A stretch of DNA of 64,000 bases from NCBI GenBank assembly GCA_022579005.1, contig MU401481.1, positions 124,001 to 188,000 of the forward strand, given 5' to 3'. Below the pieces are notes generated by a model. It saw only the letters and a list, made by a program, of their open reading frames with translations, was not told the DNA's origin and ran no database searches. This DNA comes from Poronia punctata (lineage: Eukaryota > Ascomycota > Sordariomycetes > Xylariales > Xylariaceae). Position numbers and translations under genes: made by a program. Below, piece by piece: positions 13,066 to 23,559 of this stretch; the first letter of the stretch is position 1, and every line of letters starts with the position of its first letter.

Positions 13066-14160
13066 TTAATCCGAGTCCACGTCCATGTCGTTGTCTGCCA
13101 CCCCCTCGAACTCGACCCCACCGTCGACCCGGACCTTTTGCCGTATCTTCTCCTTTCCGTGCACCTTGGCCTTCTCCGTGGGCAGGGCCTGTTCCATCTG
13201 GTCGATCTCTTCTGGTGCCACGCCTTGTTCCAGCAGACGTCTCCGTTCGCTTCCGCGCATACGGGGAAGTAGGTGGCTCTGAGTTTCCACAAGCTTCTTG
13301 TCGAGCGCGAGCTCGCGGGCACGCTTGCCTGCCATTCTCCGTTTGTAATGAGCACGCTCGCGTTTTTGTCTTTGAAACAAAGTTAGTAAGCGACTGACGG
13401 TCGTGGATAGTGCAACGGGACAGGATATACCTGATCTCTTGGATGCGGCCCATAGCTTGCATGGTCTTCTCCCAGAGTGTTCTGTCGTATCGTACGGGGA
13501 CATTTCTCCGCTGTGCGAATTGAAGAGTGGAATCCACTTCAGCCAATACATGTTAGCCTCAGCACAGCAAGACTTTAGCAACAGGTCGCTTACCTGTCAT
13601 TTCCTTGCCCGCCGCCTTTCTATAAGCCTTTGTCCAGCCCAGTTTCCGGGGGTTTCGCTTCATCTTGAAGTTCTTATGGCATTTTGATCTGTTGCATGTT
13701 AATAATATGCCACCGAGAAACCAGCTTTGCGAAAGGGAAAACAGCGAAGGGTGCTGATGCCCGATCCACCGCTACTGGCAAGGAAAGCATTGCGTAGCCA
13801 AATCGGTATTCTTTTCGCAAGTCGTAGGCCACGGACAACGCCCAGCTATAAACCCGCACTTCGAGGTCGCAAGAAGGGGCGAGTAAGAAAGCCGTACCTG
13901 CAAAACCTGAAAGACTTTCCGTCATTTCTAACAAACATCATGCCCTTGCCCGGGTACGCGGGCCGCGAGCAGAAGTAACATGTTTCGACCCTAAAGAGTT
14001 GAAGCCAATGTCAGCACACGCAGTCCAAAGTTTTCATTTCTTTATCGAGAGGTGCGCTTTTCGACGGGCGACGGGCGACGGCCAATCCCATGCGTATTCT
14101 CTCGTCCACCCGCCGTCGCGCCCCTCTGATTTCGGTTTAAAACAAATCTCCGTACCTCAT
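13066..14160 (-). CDS. RLP24: ribosome biogenesis protein RLP24
   Basis: Five coding exons on the minus strand, 14160-14156, 13990-13898, 13688-13594, 13536-13431 and 13369-13066, encode 200 residues, the usual family length. The first coding exon is only ATGAG; joined to exon 2 it gives [12 protein letters not shown], the expected eL24-type zinc-finger start. The second Cys pair is at [10 protein letters not shown]. The motifs [18 protein letters not shown] and [19 protein letters not shown] are diagnostic of RLP24 rather than ribosomal protein eL24. The C-terminus is Lys/Arg-rich and ends in an acidic tail (DNDMDVDSD). RLP24 holds the eL24 site on nuclear pre-60S particles and recruits the AAA-ATPase Drg1 for its own release in the cytoplasm (family knowledge). 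All phases close. The gene is divergent from PAM18. Confidence 0.93.
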
Positions 14161-14729
14161 CTTCGAACTTTAGGCGCCTTTGCCTAGGTCGAAATCTCGT
14201 ATATGTATCGGGGGTCTCGGTTCTCTCCTCGGTCGGCTCTTGTTGTCGACAACAGGAAAACCTCAAAACCAAACTTGCTGGTTTGGTTTAGCTGTAAGTT
14301 AGTTGAGTTACAGGGCGGTGGGGTTGAAAGTTGCCGATTGACCTTGACTCCCTTCTTGAGAACCAAAATTTCCATTTGCTGGGACTCTATCGATAAATTT
14401 AGTCTCTATCAGAGTCTATCTAAGGTGTAGATTAGATAAAAGACCCCTGAATTCTCCACTGTGGGGGAGCAATTTAGCCCCCATAGTTCTATAAACCCCG
14501 ATATTAAGATAAAACATGGCAAGGTAGAAAGTACTGGTAATACAGCCAAGACCAAGAACAAGATCGATTCAAACTTGCGCATAGCAATACCCTAGGTTAG
14601 ATACCTTCAACAAAATTGCGAACAACCAACAAACGCCGGGACGGATAACGCCATACCTGCCTACCTACCTACCCACCTACCAACCAAACGTAATACCCGA
14701 GAAGGAAAAAAAAAAAAATCCCCAACAAA
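14161..14729. promoter_or_regulatory. shared upstream region of RLP24 and PAM18
   Basis: 569 bp separate the two divergent start codons. It contains a CTACCTACCTACCCACCTACC run at 14658-14680, close to the PAM18 start, and an A12 run at 14706-14718 just before its ATG. Bidirectional promoter use is inferred from layout only. No TATA box or defined site could be assigned. Confidence 0.5.
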
Positions 14730-15126
14730 ATGGTCTCAATGCTAGCAATAGGAGGCGGCGCGGCCGTCGCCGCATTCCTCGGCCGCGCCGGCCTCGTAGC
14801 ATGGCGAAGATCCCGCGGCGGCGTCGGCGCCATGGGCAAAGCCTTTTACAAGGGAGGGTTCGACCAGCGCATGACCAAGAAGGAAGCCACACTCATCCTG
14901 TCTCTAAAGTGAGCCCACTCTCCTCCTCTAACCCAAAACAACATCTCTTCAGCTTGTGTTAACCAAAGACGGCAAAAAAACACACAGTGAGCGCGCAGTC
15001 ACAAAAGACAAAATCCGAAAGGCTCATAGAAATCTCATGTTGTTGAATCATCCCGATCGCGGCGGAAGCCCTTATCTCGCTACAAAGATCAACGAAGCCA
15101 AGGAGTTTCTTGAAAAGAACCCTTAA
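14730..15126 (+). CDS. PAM18: mitochondrial import motor J-protein PAM18/TIM14
   Basis: Exons 14730-14908 and 14988-15126 encode 105 residues; the 79-nt intron splits an Asn codon and gives [16 protein letters not shown]. The N-terminus (about residues 4-22) is a glycine/alanine-rich membrane helix, followed by an Arg-rich linker (VAWRRSRGG) and the short matrix J domain. The J domain has the HPD tripeptide in [24 protein letters not shown], the signature of Pam18/Tim14. The family anchors in the inner membrane at the TIM23 channel and stimulates the ATPase of mtHsp70, controlled by Pam16. The length fits the short form seen in filamentous fungi. The gene is convergent with the exonuclease-fold gene downstream. 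Confidence 0.95.
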
Positions 15127-15836
15127 GCCGGCTAGTCAGTCGGTCGACGAATTTAGCTTGGCATGTTGAGCCATAATACACGAATCCGAATCGTGAGCGA
15201 GCGAATTGCATCATGTCGGCAAAAAAAGTAAACGAGGAAAAAAACCGCTTCGAAAAATAGAGAGGCAAGAGGTGTCCATCCGCTCTTTGTCAAGCGCCAC
15301 GACCGTTTTTAGAAAGCGGATGGATTGTATCAGATACGACTGGATACCCAAGGGTAACATCCATGTCTATAGATATATGTACATTATTACATACAGCATT
15401 TCACGGAGCGATGGCGTTTGCAAAAGAGGGTTATGGACGAGGCTTTATACGATGAACAACTAACATCGGAATGCCATATTCTCGGTTGGCTATGTAACTA
15501 TTTACTTTTGGTGTACTGGTACATTCTACTCTCAAATACACACAATGATCTCTTCGTCACATATGTATGTGGTGAGTAGCGGAAAATTAGGGGACCAACA
15601 CGGAGTATGCGATACGAAGGGGTATCAAGAAGCTTAGTGGTCACTGACCAGCCACTATACCGACTCGATATCGTGAGTAGTGGTCTGCTGCTCTCCCACA
15701 GTATCATCAGGCCTGATACCTCGCGTACAACCAAGAATCAGGGACATTCCCCTCATGTACCAGTGTCGGTGGCCGAGTACATTGCACAATAAGTGCATCC
15801 TGGCGCCGAGAAGCCAAGCACGAGGCCGAGACTGTC
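15127..15836. other. convergent 3' flanks
   Basis: About 700 bp lie between the PAM18 stop and the 3' end of the minus-strand exonuclease-fold gene. Only short overlapping frames occur. The right part may belong to the 3' UTR of the minus-strand gene. Confidence 0.55.
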
Positions 15837-17752
15837 TCACCATTGCACATGTTGTACTATATAACCCGTTAGCCAGCTTGACTGTATCTACTTGTGGAGC
15901 CTCGGCGCCTTACCTGTGGGACGGGATCCTCCTCCTTGCTGTCTTTTCACGGCGGGTGGCGCTGATCGTTTTGGACATCCGCCGTCGTCCATATCTCCAT
16001 CGGTCCACTCGTCAGTTCTGCGACTTTTGGTTAGCACGCACTATACATTGTTAGAATGATGTTACTTGAGTCGAGTGTGCATACCCCGGGGTGAAGGGCT
16101 CTTCTTTTCTACCCGGACCATCGACTGTGCGCTTGATGGCCATGGCAATCATTGCGTGCAGAGTATAGACTGCATCGTTTCCAGCATTGTGAAAATTGAT
16201 CCCATCAATGCCCAAGTCACTACATATCCCCCCCAGGCCGCGGCCATTCGGAGACCGCTCCATGTGTTGGAACATGGACTTTGTATCGATCTCGTCCGTG
16301 ATGTGGGGGACCTGCCAATGGTTGTATCCGATACAGTTGAGGTATTTCAGATCTTGGGCGATATCATGCCCAACCAGTATGACAGGTCTAGTGTCTTCGG
16401 ATTTTCTGTCGCCTATAACACTCCCTATGGCTTGATTAATGTGCTTGAGGGAAACTATCTGCGATTGTCTATACTCTGTTAGCCAGCCGTAGCTAGGACG
16501 TTGCTGAGACTCTAAACGTTACCCAAAGTTAAAGGCATCGGGGCAGCCTTGGACAAATCTGTGATTAACCAGGTGGAGGCGTTCTTCGATGCGGAAATGG
16601 TACGCCTTGATCAGTGCACACCAATTCTTTCCTCTCTTGCCAGGGGGCACGTCTTCGATATCCCCTGTGTCCAGCACAGCCAGCCCAACCTCCGTAACCA
16701 GGCTGCCGTCCCTCTCCCATGCCTCGATGTCGACGCAAACAAACCGAGCCGTCCCCCTCGTACTGAACGGGGCAAGTTGAGTAACACGCCAGTTCGTCTT
16801 CGTGGAAGCTGCCTAAGTGTTAGTGCTAGGCCCGGTGGCGGAATGCAAATATTGGGAACTGACCGTTGCGTGACACGTGTGAGATTGTCTGGCGAAGACC
16901 AAGGTAACGTTGAACACGTTTGATCATGCGACCCCAACCTTTCTGCCTCTCCATTCTCTTCATCCTTGCCTTTTCTGGATCTTTGTTCGTCAACGACGCA
17001 TATATTGCGTTCATTTCCTCGCGAAACATCTGAGAGCTCTCGATGGAAAGGCCGCTGAGGTCATCCGGAAGGAGTGTGGATCCACGTTCCTTGAGGCTTT
17101 CAAGATCGCTGACATTATTGACCCGGCCCAAGAAACGCGGGCTTGGGGTGTTGCGAGAGCCGAAGGAGAGAACATATCGTGCCCGTGAAATGTCGGGGAT
17201 GGTTAACTCGGTCCCAAGCGCGCGATTCGTGGCTTCTAGGAATTGCTGAAACTGGCTCGTAGGGACCAGAAGCAATGGCTCTCTGGTGCCGGCAGGATCT
17301 AGTTGACTAAAGCTGCGATATCACGGTGAGCGTCTCTTAGTTCCATGGAGGCAGCTTATGGTACTTACAAGTCCCAAGTAGGGCCTCCAAGCAATGTTTC
17401 TTTGAAATACTTTTGGACCAGTGCCGCCTCCTTGATCCACATGTTGGCATGCGTGTGTGGATATTTTTGCACAGACTTGAAAGGGACAAAATCAACTTCT
17501 TTCCCGGCTCTGTCGCCGAATGTCCAGCCTAGAAACTCCATAGACACGGATTTTGATAGTTTGGTTGCGGCAGCGGTAGTTAGCTCTACACCTACAATGG
17601 TCGCGGAGGGACAATTCACTAACAATAACTATTAGCATTGCATCATAAAACGACACGTCCCTCTTACAAATTATTGGCTCTCTGGAGCCATTTTTCTTGT
17701 CCTTGCTTCGACCCGAGTCTCTACTCGGCAGTGACCTGGCTGATCTGGTCAT
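15837..17752 (-). CDS. Gfd2/YDR514C-like DEDDh exonuclease-fold protein
   Basis: Seven exons on the minus strand are proposed: 17752-17668, 17618-17369, 17312-16864, 16808-16523, 16468-16085, 16017-15914 and 15856-15837, giving 525 residues. The last intron (GTAAGG donor, GCTAAC branch, ATATAG acceptor) is optional; without it the protein ends at 15888 with 527 residues. The C-terminal half has an RNase H-like exonuclease layout: FVCVDIEAWE near residue 285 (Asp-x-Glu), VGHDIAQDLKYL near 390, and HNAGNDAVYTL near 450 (His and last Asp), so all DEDDh positions appear present. Related fungal proteins are yeast Gfd2 and Ydr514c; the Neurospora silencing exonuclease QIP has a comparable domain. 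The substrate is unknown. The N-terminal half (exons 1-3) has no domain I recognise. The first exon and start are the least certain parts. Confidence 0.75.
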
Positions 17753-18611
17753 GATTACTCCGGGCCCAGAGAAGCTTGGGCGTGAACTCGATCAGCAGTC
17801 GCTAACAATCGTTGGCGGAGCCAAAGTTGAGCAAGGGCCGTCTGGGTTAAGACTCAAGATACCGCAAGAGTAGGTCCCTATGGATGGAAAAGGGAAAGGG
17901 AAATACAGAGGTGAAGAGGATGGATTGCTCTTTGTAGTAGGCACCCACCTAGTTTAGAGCATGGGATTGCTTGCTCTTGAATGGAGGGAAAGACCATGCC
18001 AGAATGACCAAAACAAACAACGGGAGCTACCTTAATGCCATTGTGTTGAACGTTGGTAGGGTAAAACACACCCATTCTCTTAAATGTAGAGCTACCTGCT
18101 ATTGTGCGCTTGAACACCTTACATTGGCAGTCGCGTGTCCGAGATGGCCTAACGATCATCCTACATTTACGTCAATATACATGTACCTACCTACTCAGAG
18201 TCCGATTTACGTGGATACCCCGACTTCGATCACGGAATGCGCCTGCCAACATGTAGTTTACATACCTCCCTTAGCACTCGAGAGGGTAGGTACCTCCTAT
18301 TGAACGCCTTCTCCTATCCCATAGAGTCGAGTCAAAGTACATGTGCTACTTCAAGTGGATCAAGATATCGTACCATATTCATGAGGCACGATCGGAGACC
18401 GATGCCTAGGTTCTTACCGCCCTACCTAGCAAGGGGCAAATGCTTCTTCTGTCTCACACAGCCGGTATTTCACAAAGAGAAAACACATATGCCTTCGCAT
18501 TACCCAACCGACAAATAAAAACACAGGGGATATCCGAAAACGCCCACACCTCTATAACCGCGCAGGCTTGTAAGAACTATTGACAGATGTTGTACCCTCA
18601 GCTCATACGCC
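17753..18611. other. intergenic, upstream of the exonuclease-fold gene, 3' of Ku80
   Basis: Both flanking genes are on the minus strand, so this holds the promoter of the exonuclease-fold gene and the Ku80 3' UTR. It has TACCTACCTACT near 18184-18195 and several GTACATGT words. No gene is seen. Confidence 0.55.
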
Positions 18612-21094
18612 TTATTTCCTGAGAAACTAATTGTGGTAAAGATATAAGTTAGCAGCGTGTTCAGTGATTGACAGCACCGGGATGACGAAATCTTTACCTC
18701 AGAAGCCTCTTCCGGCGTTATCTTGGAGTGTTCGGAGGCATTCGTATCGATTAAGCCCAGTTTAACTCCTTTGAGCTGCCACCAGAGCTCTCGCCGATTA
18801 CCGTTGAACTCGCCTGCTAAGAGGCGAGTCTTGAAATCTACCATGAACGTATTGAATAGGTCAGGGTATTCATAGTCGATTGCCGTTTCTCTCATTGCTC
18901 CTATATGCTCGATCGTATGCTCGTAAGCCGTGTCGCCGAAACTCTTAGTGACCATCTCGCGCACGATGGTTCCCATCTGCTTGATTGCATCCTCGACATC
19001 GGCTTGGTTATCGGCGAATTCAACTTTCTGCTTGAATTCGGGGATCGCGTTATCGGCGCTGATGGCCTGGCGCTTGTTCCCCGGATCGTTGAGGAGGGCG
19101 TCGACATCAAGCCCAGATATCGGCTTGGCTTTTTCGCTCTTATCCTTCCTACCCTTGGCCTTAGGGGGCACTATTTAACTGTCAGCACAAGTCTCGTCGG
19201 AAACGGAGTATAACACGTGCCCTTCTTCACGCTTGCTTTATCTATAAGGTCCTCAAGATCTGATTTGGCCTTTGCCAATAGGTCTTCAGGGGGGTGCGCA
19301 TATTTGAGAAGAATTGATGGAATCGGAGGGATGGGCTTGTCCGGATAAGTAGCGCGATATCGGACGACCTGGTTGACACGATGAAGCGGTGGACTGTAGA
19401 GGTCCTCGACCGGGGCGTATTCTAGTGTTCGGTTGCTGTCATGTTTTAGTCTTATCCGATTCATACTGCGGACGTCAGGAGACTTACCCTTCGTCGTCTC
19501 TTTCCCACGAGGAGATATCCATTGAGTCCACATAATCATCCATGGCGTCTTGCAGCTCCCGGGAAGGAATATTCCGGTGGTTTTCTGTGATTATCTTGCC
19601 CTGAACCGTGATTACCTTGTCGAGTGGGGGGAAAGGATAATTCCTGACATCTTCGGCAAACGGGAGAGGCACGTCGTACAGACACTCAAAATCGGGTTCG
19701 ATGTTAGGCGCAAGAAGAACAAGCTCGGGCTCTTTACCGTCCTTTGTTACTATACGCGCAACAGCATAAGACTCTAGCTCATGGAGCGAGTGTATGAACG
19801 ACGACAGCTTCAGGGCTGCCGCATCGTTGAATTTCTGTGCTACCGTCATGCGAGCCTCGCCGGTGTTGAGAAACGGTTCATACTATGAGAGTCAATATGA
19901 TATTCTTTTCCATTCATGGCTTTCCAGTCGCCTACCTTCTCTTGGAATACGAAACCCACGATACTGAAAGACTTGGTTGTCTCGATTTTAGTGATATTGA
20001 ACTCGGCTTCGCTAATATGCACTGCCGTTCGCCCATATTCGTATCCTCGGGCCAGTTCGTCGCGGTTGACGTCCCGTTTCCCACCTGGGGCGTCCGGATC
20101 GTTGACCTTGTAGGTCCGAGCATCTTTGACTGCCGAGAAATTTGGTGTCGGCTCAACACCCTCCATCGGATCACCGTCACCGTCCTCATCCTCTACGGCA
20201 TTCATGTTGTCATCGTTGTTCTCTTTCTTCATAACCACCCTACTAGCAGGCAGAATGGTTGCTTTATGTGTCTTGAAGTATCGCTCAACGTTAATAGCTA
20301 GAGCATCCTCGTGTTGATTGGGGTCACCGAGAGTGAGCAGGCCATCGTACGTTTTGTAAGGCTTGACAGGTTTGACTCGTGGAGTGTCAAGTTCCGCTAT
20401 GGCTTCGGCCGTGGTGCCAAATAGGCCGTCGCATTTCTCCACCAAGTCCCTAAGAATCTGTTCATTCTGTTTTTTCAGACTTGACTTATCCTCTTCCTTG
20501 AAACCGAATTCGGCATCATCAAAGTCTACACCTCTGTTGGCGAGTTAGTAAAGGCGTATATATATATGTCTTATTCACCCAATAAATGAACAATGTTGAA
20601 ACTCACAAGACCGTTAATTTTATGCCAGTACGTTTCATCTTCTTGGCAATATCTTCGATATCGTCACCATCGATAGGCGCTTCCCCGTTTGTGATCAAGA
20701 TAATGTTTCGATTATACTTCAATTTCTTCGTGAGTTTCTCGATCATCTCGATGGCCAGAACAACAGCAGAGACGCAATCGCCAGTATCGGTGTTACTTGG
20801 TTTGACGCGGCCGCGCAGGACCGACAAACTGTTCATGGTCATTGGCCCGAGCTCTTGTAGGACCGATATGTTATCGTAACCTTCCTCTTCCTCTAACGGG
20901 TTGCTTGTCTCGTCCGTTCTCACTCCGATGACGCCCACGTTCCATGTCTTCCGTGAGGCCAAAACCGTGGTGGAAATCTTGTCCCAGACATAGCGCATAC
21001 TCCAGTCGAGATCAGACTCGGTACGGCCATTGTGACAATCAGCCATGGACCTACCCAAGTCCAGGATGTAGACGGTAGCCTCCTTGTCTGCCAT
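18612..21094 (-). CDS. KU80: Ku80, subunit of the Ku DNA-end-binding heterodimer
   Basis: Six exons on the minus strand, 21094-20607, 20533-19936, 19882-19488, 19435-19221, 19170-18698 and 18626-18612, encode about 727 residues, normal for fungal Ku80. The N-terminus ([20 protein letters not shown]) is the von Willebrand A-like domain, up to about residue 230. It is followed by the Ku core beta-barrel region ([20 protein letters not shown], then [37 protein letters not shown]) and a helical C-terminal domain ([16 protein letters not shown]). Ku80 with Ku70 binds double-strand ends and starts non-homologous end joining in the nucleus. The intron after VKK fits best as a GC-AG intron (GCACGT donor), restoring [11 protein letters not shown]; a GTTATA donor six bases further also keeps frame. 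The last coding exon is 15 nt (FLRK and stop). Divergent from the DUF4149 gene. Confidence 0.93.
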
Positions 21095-21695
21095 TGTCGA
21101 TTGAAAAGGTCAAATCAGGAGAGAGTAGGCCAATATTAAGAGACTGGAAGAAACACAGAAATTGTTTGTTAGAGTTAACTCATCGTGCAGGTTCGTAGTC
21201 TGTTTCTTCTTGGATATAAGATATTAGTTGGGACCTACTACACGTACTACCTACTAGGTAACCTTTAAGTCGTGTCGCTCCACTCCAGCAGCTGCCTGGA
21301 CACGTCTGAGAAGACGTCACGGTACTGAATAAAGACATGGATGCCGCCTAGAATCGCGCGTCATCACGTGATATGATGGATAAAGGGAATGTGTTAACTT
21401 CCCTTCTACACTGTGTATACCTACGGTATGACAGTCTAGCGACAGCCGACAGGGATGAAGCTCAGCACTTGGCGTGGTCCAAGCTTTTCTACACCCAGAC
21501 AGTGTGGCTCTTTATGTTGTACTGGACGTCATCGGGATTGGAACAATTCATGAAACACACCCAACAATCTGAATTTCCAGGTATCTAGCATTCTTATCTA
21601 CAACTTCTTAGAACCGAGAGTTACGGTTACTCAAGCACAGGAAAAGCAGAACAGGAAGTATACATAATTGGTTCTTGTGGCTTAGTTGTACAAAA
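21095..21695. promoter_or_regulatory. shared upstream region of Ku80 and the DUF4149 gene
   Basis: 601 bp separate the divergent starts. CATCACGTGATATGATG near 21361-21377 contains a CACGTG E-box, a typical bHLH site. The functional role is inferred from position only. Confidence 0.5.
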
Positions 21696-22694
21696 ATGGC
21701 AGAGGGATCCCTCCTATTCTCTCCAGCTCCTTACCATATCCTGTCGTACGGCAACTCCCCCTTAGATAACCACCATCAAACCCTTATCTTTATGCAATTC
21801 AGGTTCTATGATAAGTTCGAATAGGGAGGCTAACGGGATTTACCATATACAGCTATGGGACACTGCTTGGCACACAGTTCTTCCACGTATGTGTAACCGG
21901 ACAAAAGCCGCCAAGCGGGCTGCGGGCTGCGGGCGGCCGAATAGGTGTTGGGTTTGCTAGCTTATAACTAATAACTGTACGGATTTGATTCTGCAGACCT
22001 TTATCAACTCGATAACCTCTTTCAAGGTCCTTACCCGGCCGCAGTTCGCCATACTGCAGCGCGCAGTGTTCCCCGCCTACTTCGGCATCCAGACCGCTGC
22101 TCCCGTCGTCTTGGCCCTTACTTATTTCCCGAGAGGGGGTGGTGGTGGTGGCGGCAGCGGCAGCGGCCGGCTTGCAGGAGGTATCAGCGGGGTCCTGCAT
22201 CCGGCCAATCGCTGGGGCGTATTGGTGCCGCTGGCTGCGGCCTTTATCACCGGTTTGACTAACTGGGTCTACTTCCTACCGGAGACAAACAAGGTTACGG
22301 CACTGCGCCGGCGACAAGGTATGTCTTACATGGTACATCCGATGGGAAGGGGAGGCTCCCCCGGAACACTGCACCGTTGCAGAAACCAGAACCAGAACCA
22401 GGACCAGGACCAACCGGCTCGGGTTTCTGGTCGTTTCGGCCGCCTACTTTGTTTGGGTCGTTCCGTTCCTTAACTGATTGTTAACCGGAAAATAATCTGC
22501 TGACACAACCATTGCCTGAAATTCTAGAGGTCAAAGACGGCAAACAGAGCTGGGAGAAGGGCCCGCATTCGGAGGAGATGGCAGCGCTCAACGCAAGGTT
22601 CAGTAAACTTCACGGCTTCTCTTCGCTATTCAACTTGGTCACTTTCATTGCCACCGTGGCTTACGGCGTGCATTTAGCTGCAAGGATTGAGTAA
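21696..22694 (+). CDS. DUF4149 / TMEM205-like membrane protein
   Basis: Four exons, 21696-21745, 21853-21886, 21997-22318 and 22528-22694, give 190 residues. The spliced start reads MAEGSLLFSPAPYHILSYG followed by TLLGTQFFHTFINSI, the conserved first helix of the DUF4149/TMEM205 family. Further membrane segments are around FGIQTAAPVVLALTY, VLVPLAAAFITGLTNWVYFLPET and FNLVTFIATVAYGVHLAARI. The conserved NWVYFLPETNKV motif and the HGFSSLFNLV motif support the family. Between helices 2 and 3 there is a Gly/Ser-rich insert encoded by repeated GGT and GGC triplets (22138-22168). The family is an integral membrane protein of unknown molecular role; TMEM205 in animals is linked to cisplatin resistance. 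All phases close and the stop is TAA at 22692-22694. Confidence 0.87.
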
Positions 22695-23166
22695 TACTGT
22701 TATCGCATTTTTTTCGTCCTTCCTGTTCGACAGGATGGCGGTATAGAACTTATGTAGGGGTATGAAAAATGATTGTCAAAGTGCTGGAAATCACGCCAGG
22801 TTTCTCGACGCAAGTACGTACACATATTACGTACTTTGTTGATCGTCGCTTTTTTCCCTTGGCCGTCAAGTTTACTGAACCCAAACAATGCCGTACAACA
22901 AGAATTCCTTCCCGTGTCAGCGGTTCTGGTCGAGAATCCGTTTCCGAGCTCACGATCCGTCCAAAAGGCCGTGGCCAGGTGTCAAGTTGCGCGGTAGGTA
23001 GTTGCTCAAATTTCGCTCTGATTCGTTCATAATCGTCAAGTCATGATCTGATTCCGCCCCAGATTGATTGATCCGGGTATTTCGGTTCCCCTCTCTCCAT
23101 CTCTCTTTCCTTTTCAGGTTGTCGAGTTCATTTGTTGTAGATAAAAGTAGGTAAGGTAGTCTGGGC
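22695..23166. other. convergent 3' flanks
   Basis: 472 bp between two convergent stops. No gene is visible; short overlapping frames on both strands look random. Confidence 0.55.
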
Positions 23167-23559
23167 TCAAAACCGGCCAAACGAGGCGAGGAGGTCTTTC
23201 TTGGCCTCTTGGAATTTTCGCGCTCTCGTCTCAGCGTCCTCGGCTGTGGGCTTCTTGCTCGCGCTCACGCTGCGCTGGACCCAACCCTTAACGGACCAGT
23301 ACGTAGGCTGCTTCGCAAGCTGCTCCGCGATGTCAATGTCCTGGGCAGGCTTTGCGTATTCCCGGTCTAATGGTGACAATGGGTAGTCGAGAGAGCTGGC
23401 GCCGATGGGAGTCTCGGTAGCGGAAGTAGTGCTGGAGGGAAAGGTCGAGGCTGTTGCGTCCTTGGGGAAGTAGCTATCGCCCCCTTCGGCCGGTTGCCAG
23501 GGACCTACACGAGGGGAACCCGTTGCGCTGGAGGTGGCTGAATCCTGAGCTGGCGACAT
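23167..23559 (-). CDS. small conserved-looking protein of unknown function
   Basis: Single exon, 130 residues, starting MSPAQDSATSSATGSPRV; an upstream in-frame ATG at 23649 would add 30 residues but has a weaker, basic leader. The first half is Ser/Thr/Pro-rich and disordered. The second half looks ordered: PLSPLDREYAKPAQDIDIAEQLAKQP, then YWSVKGWVQRSVSASKKP and a helical tail EAKKDLLASFGRF. It has coding-like composition with no stop, unlike its surroundings. I do not know a named family; it resembles short soluble proteins found widely in Pezizomycotina, but this is an impression. No signal peptide or membrane helix. Confidence 0.65.
   Translation of the reverse strand: MSPAQDSATSSATGSPRVGPWQPAEGGDSYFPKDATASTFPSSTTSATETPIGASSLDYPLSPLDREYAKPAQDIDIAEQLAKQPTYWSVKGWVQRSVSASKKPTAEDAETRARKFQEAKKDLLASFGRF

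Noticed and set aside
12726..13546. Minus-strand frames of over 200 codons at 12726-13355 and 12902-13546
   Set aside because: They read RLP24 exons and introns partly in the wrong frame and run past the true stop at 13066.
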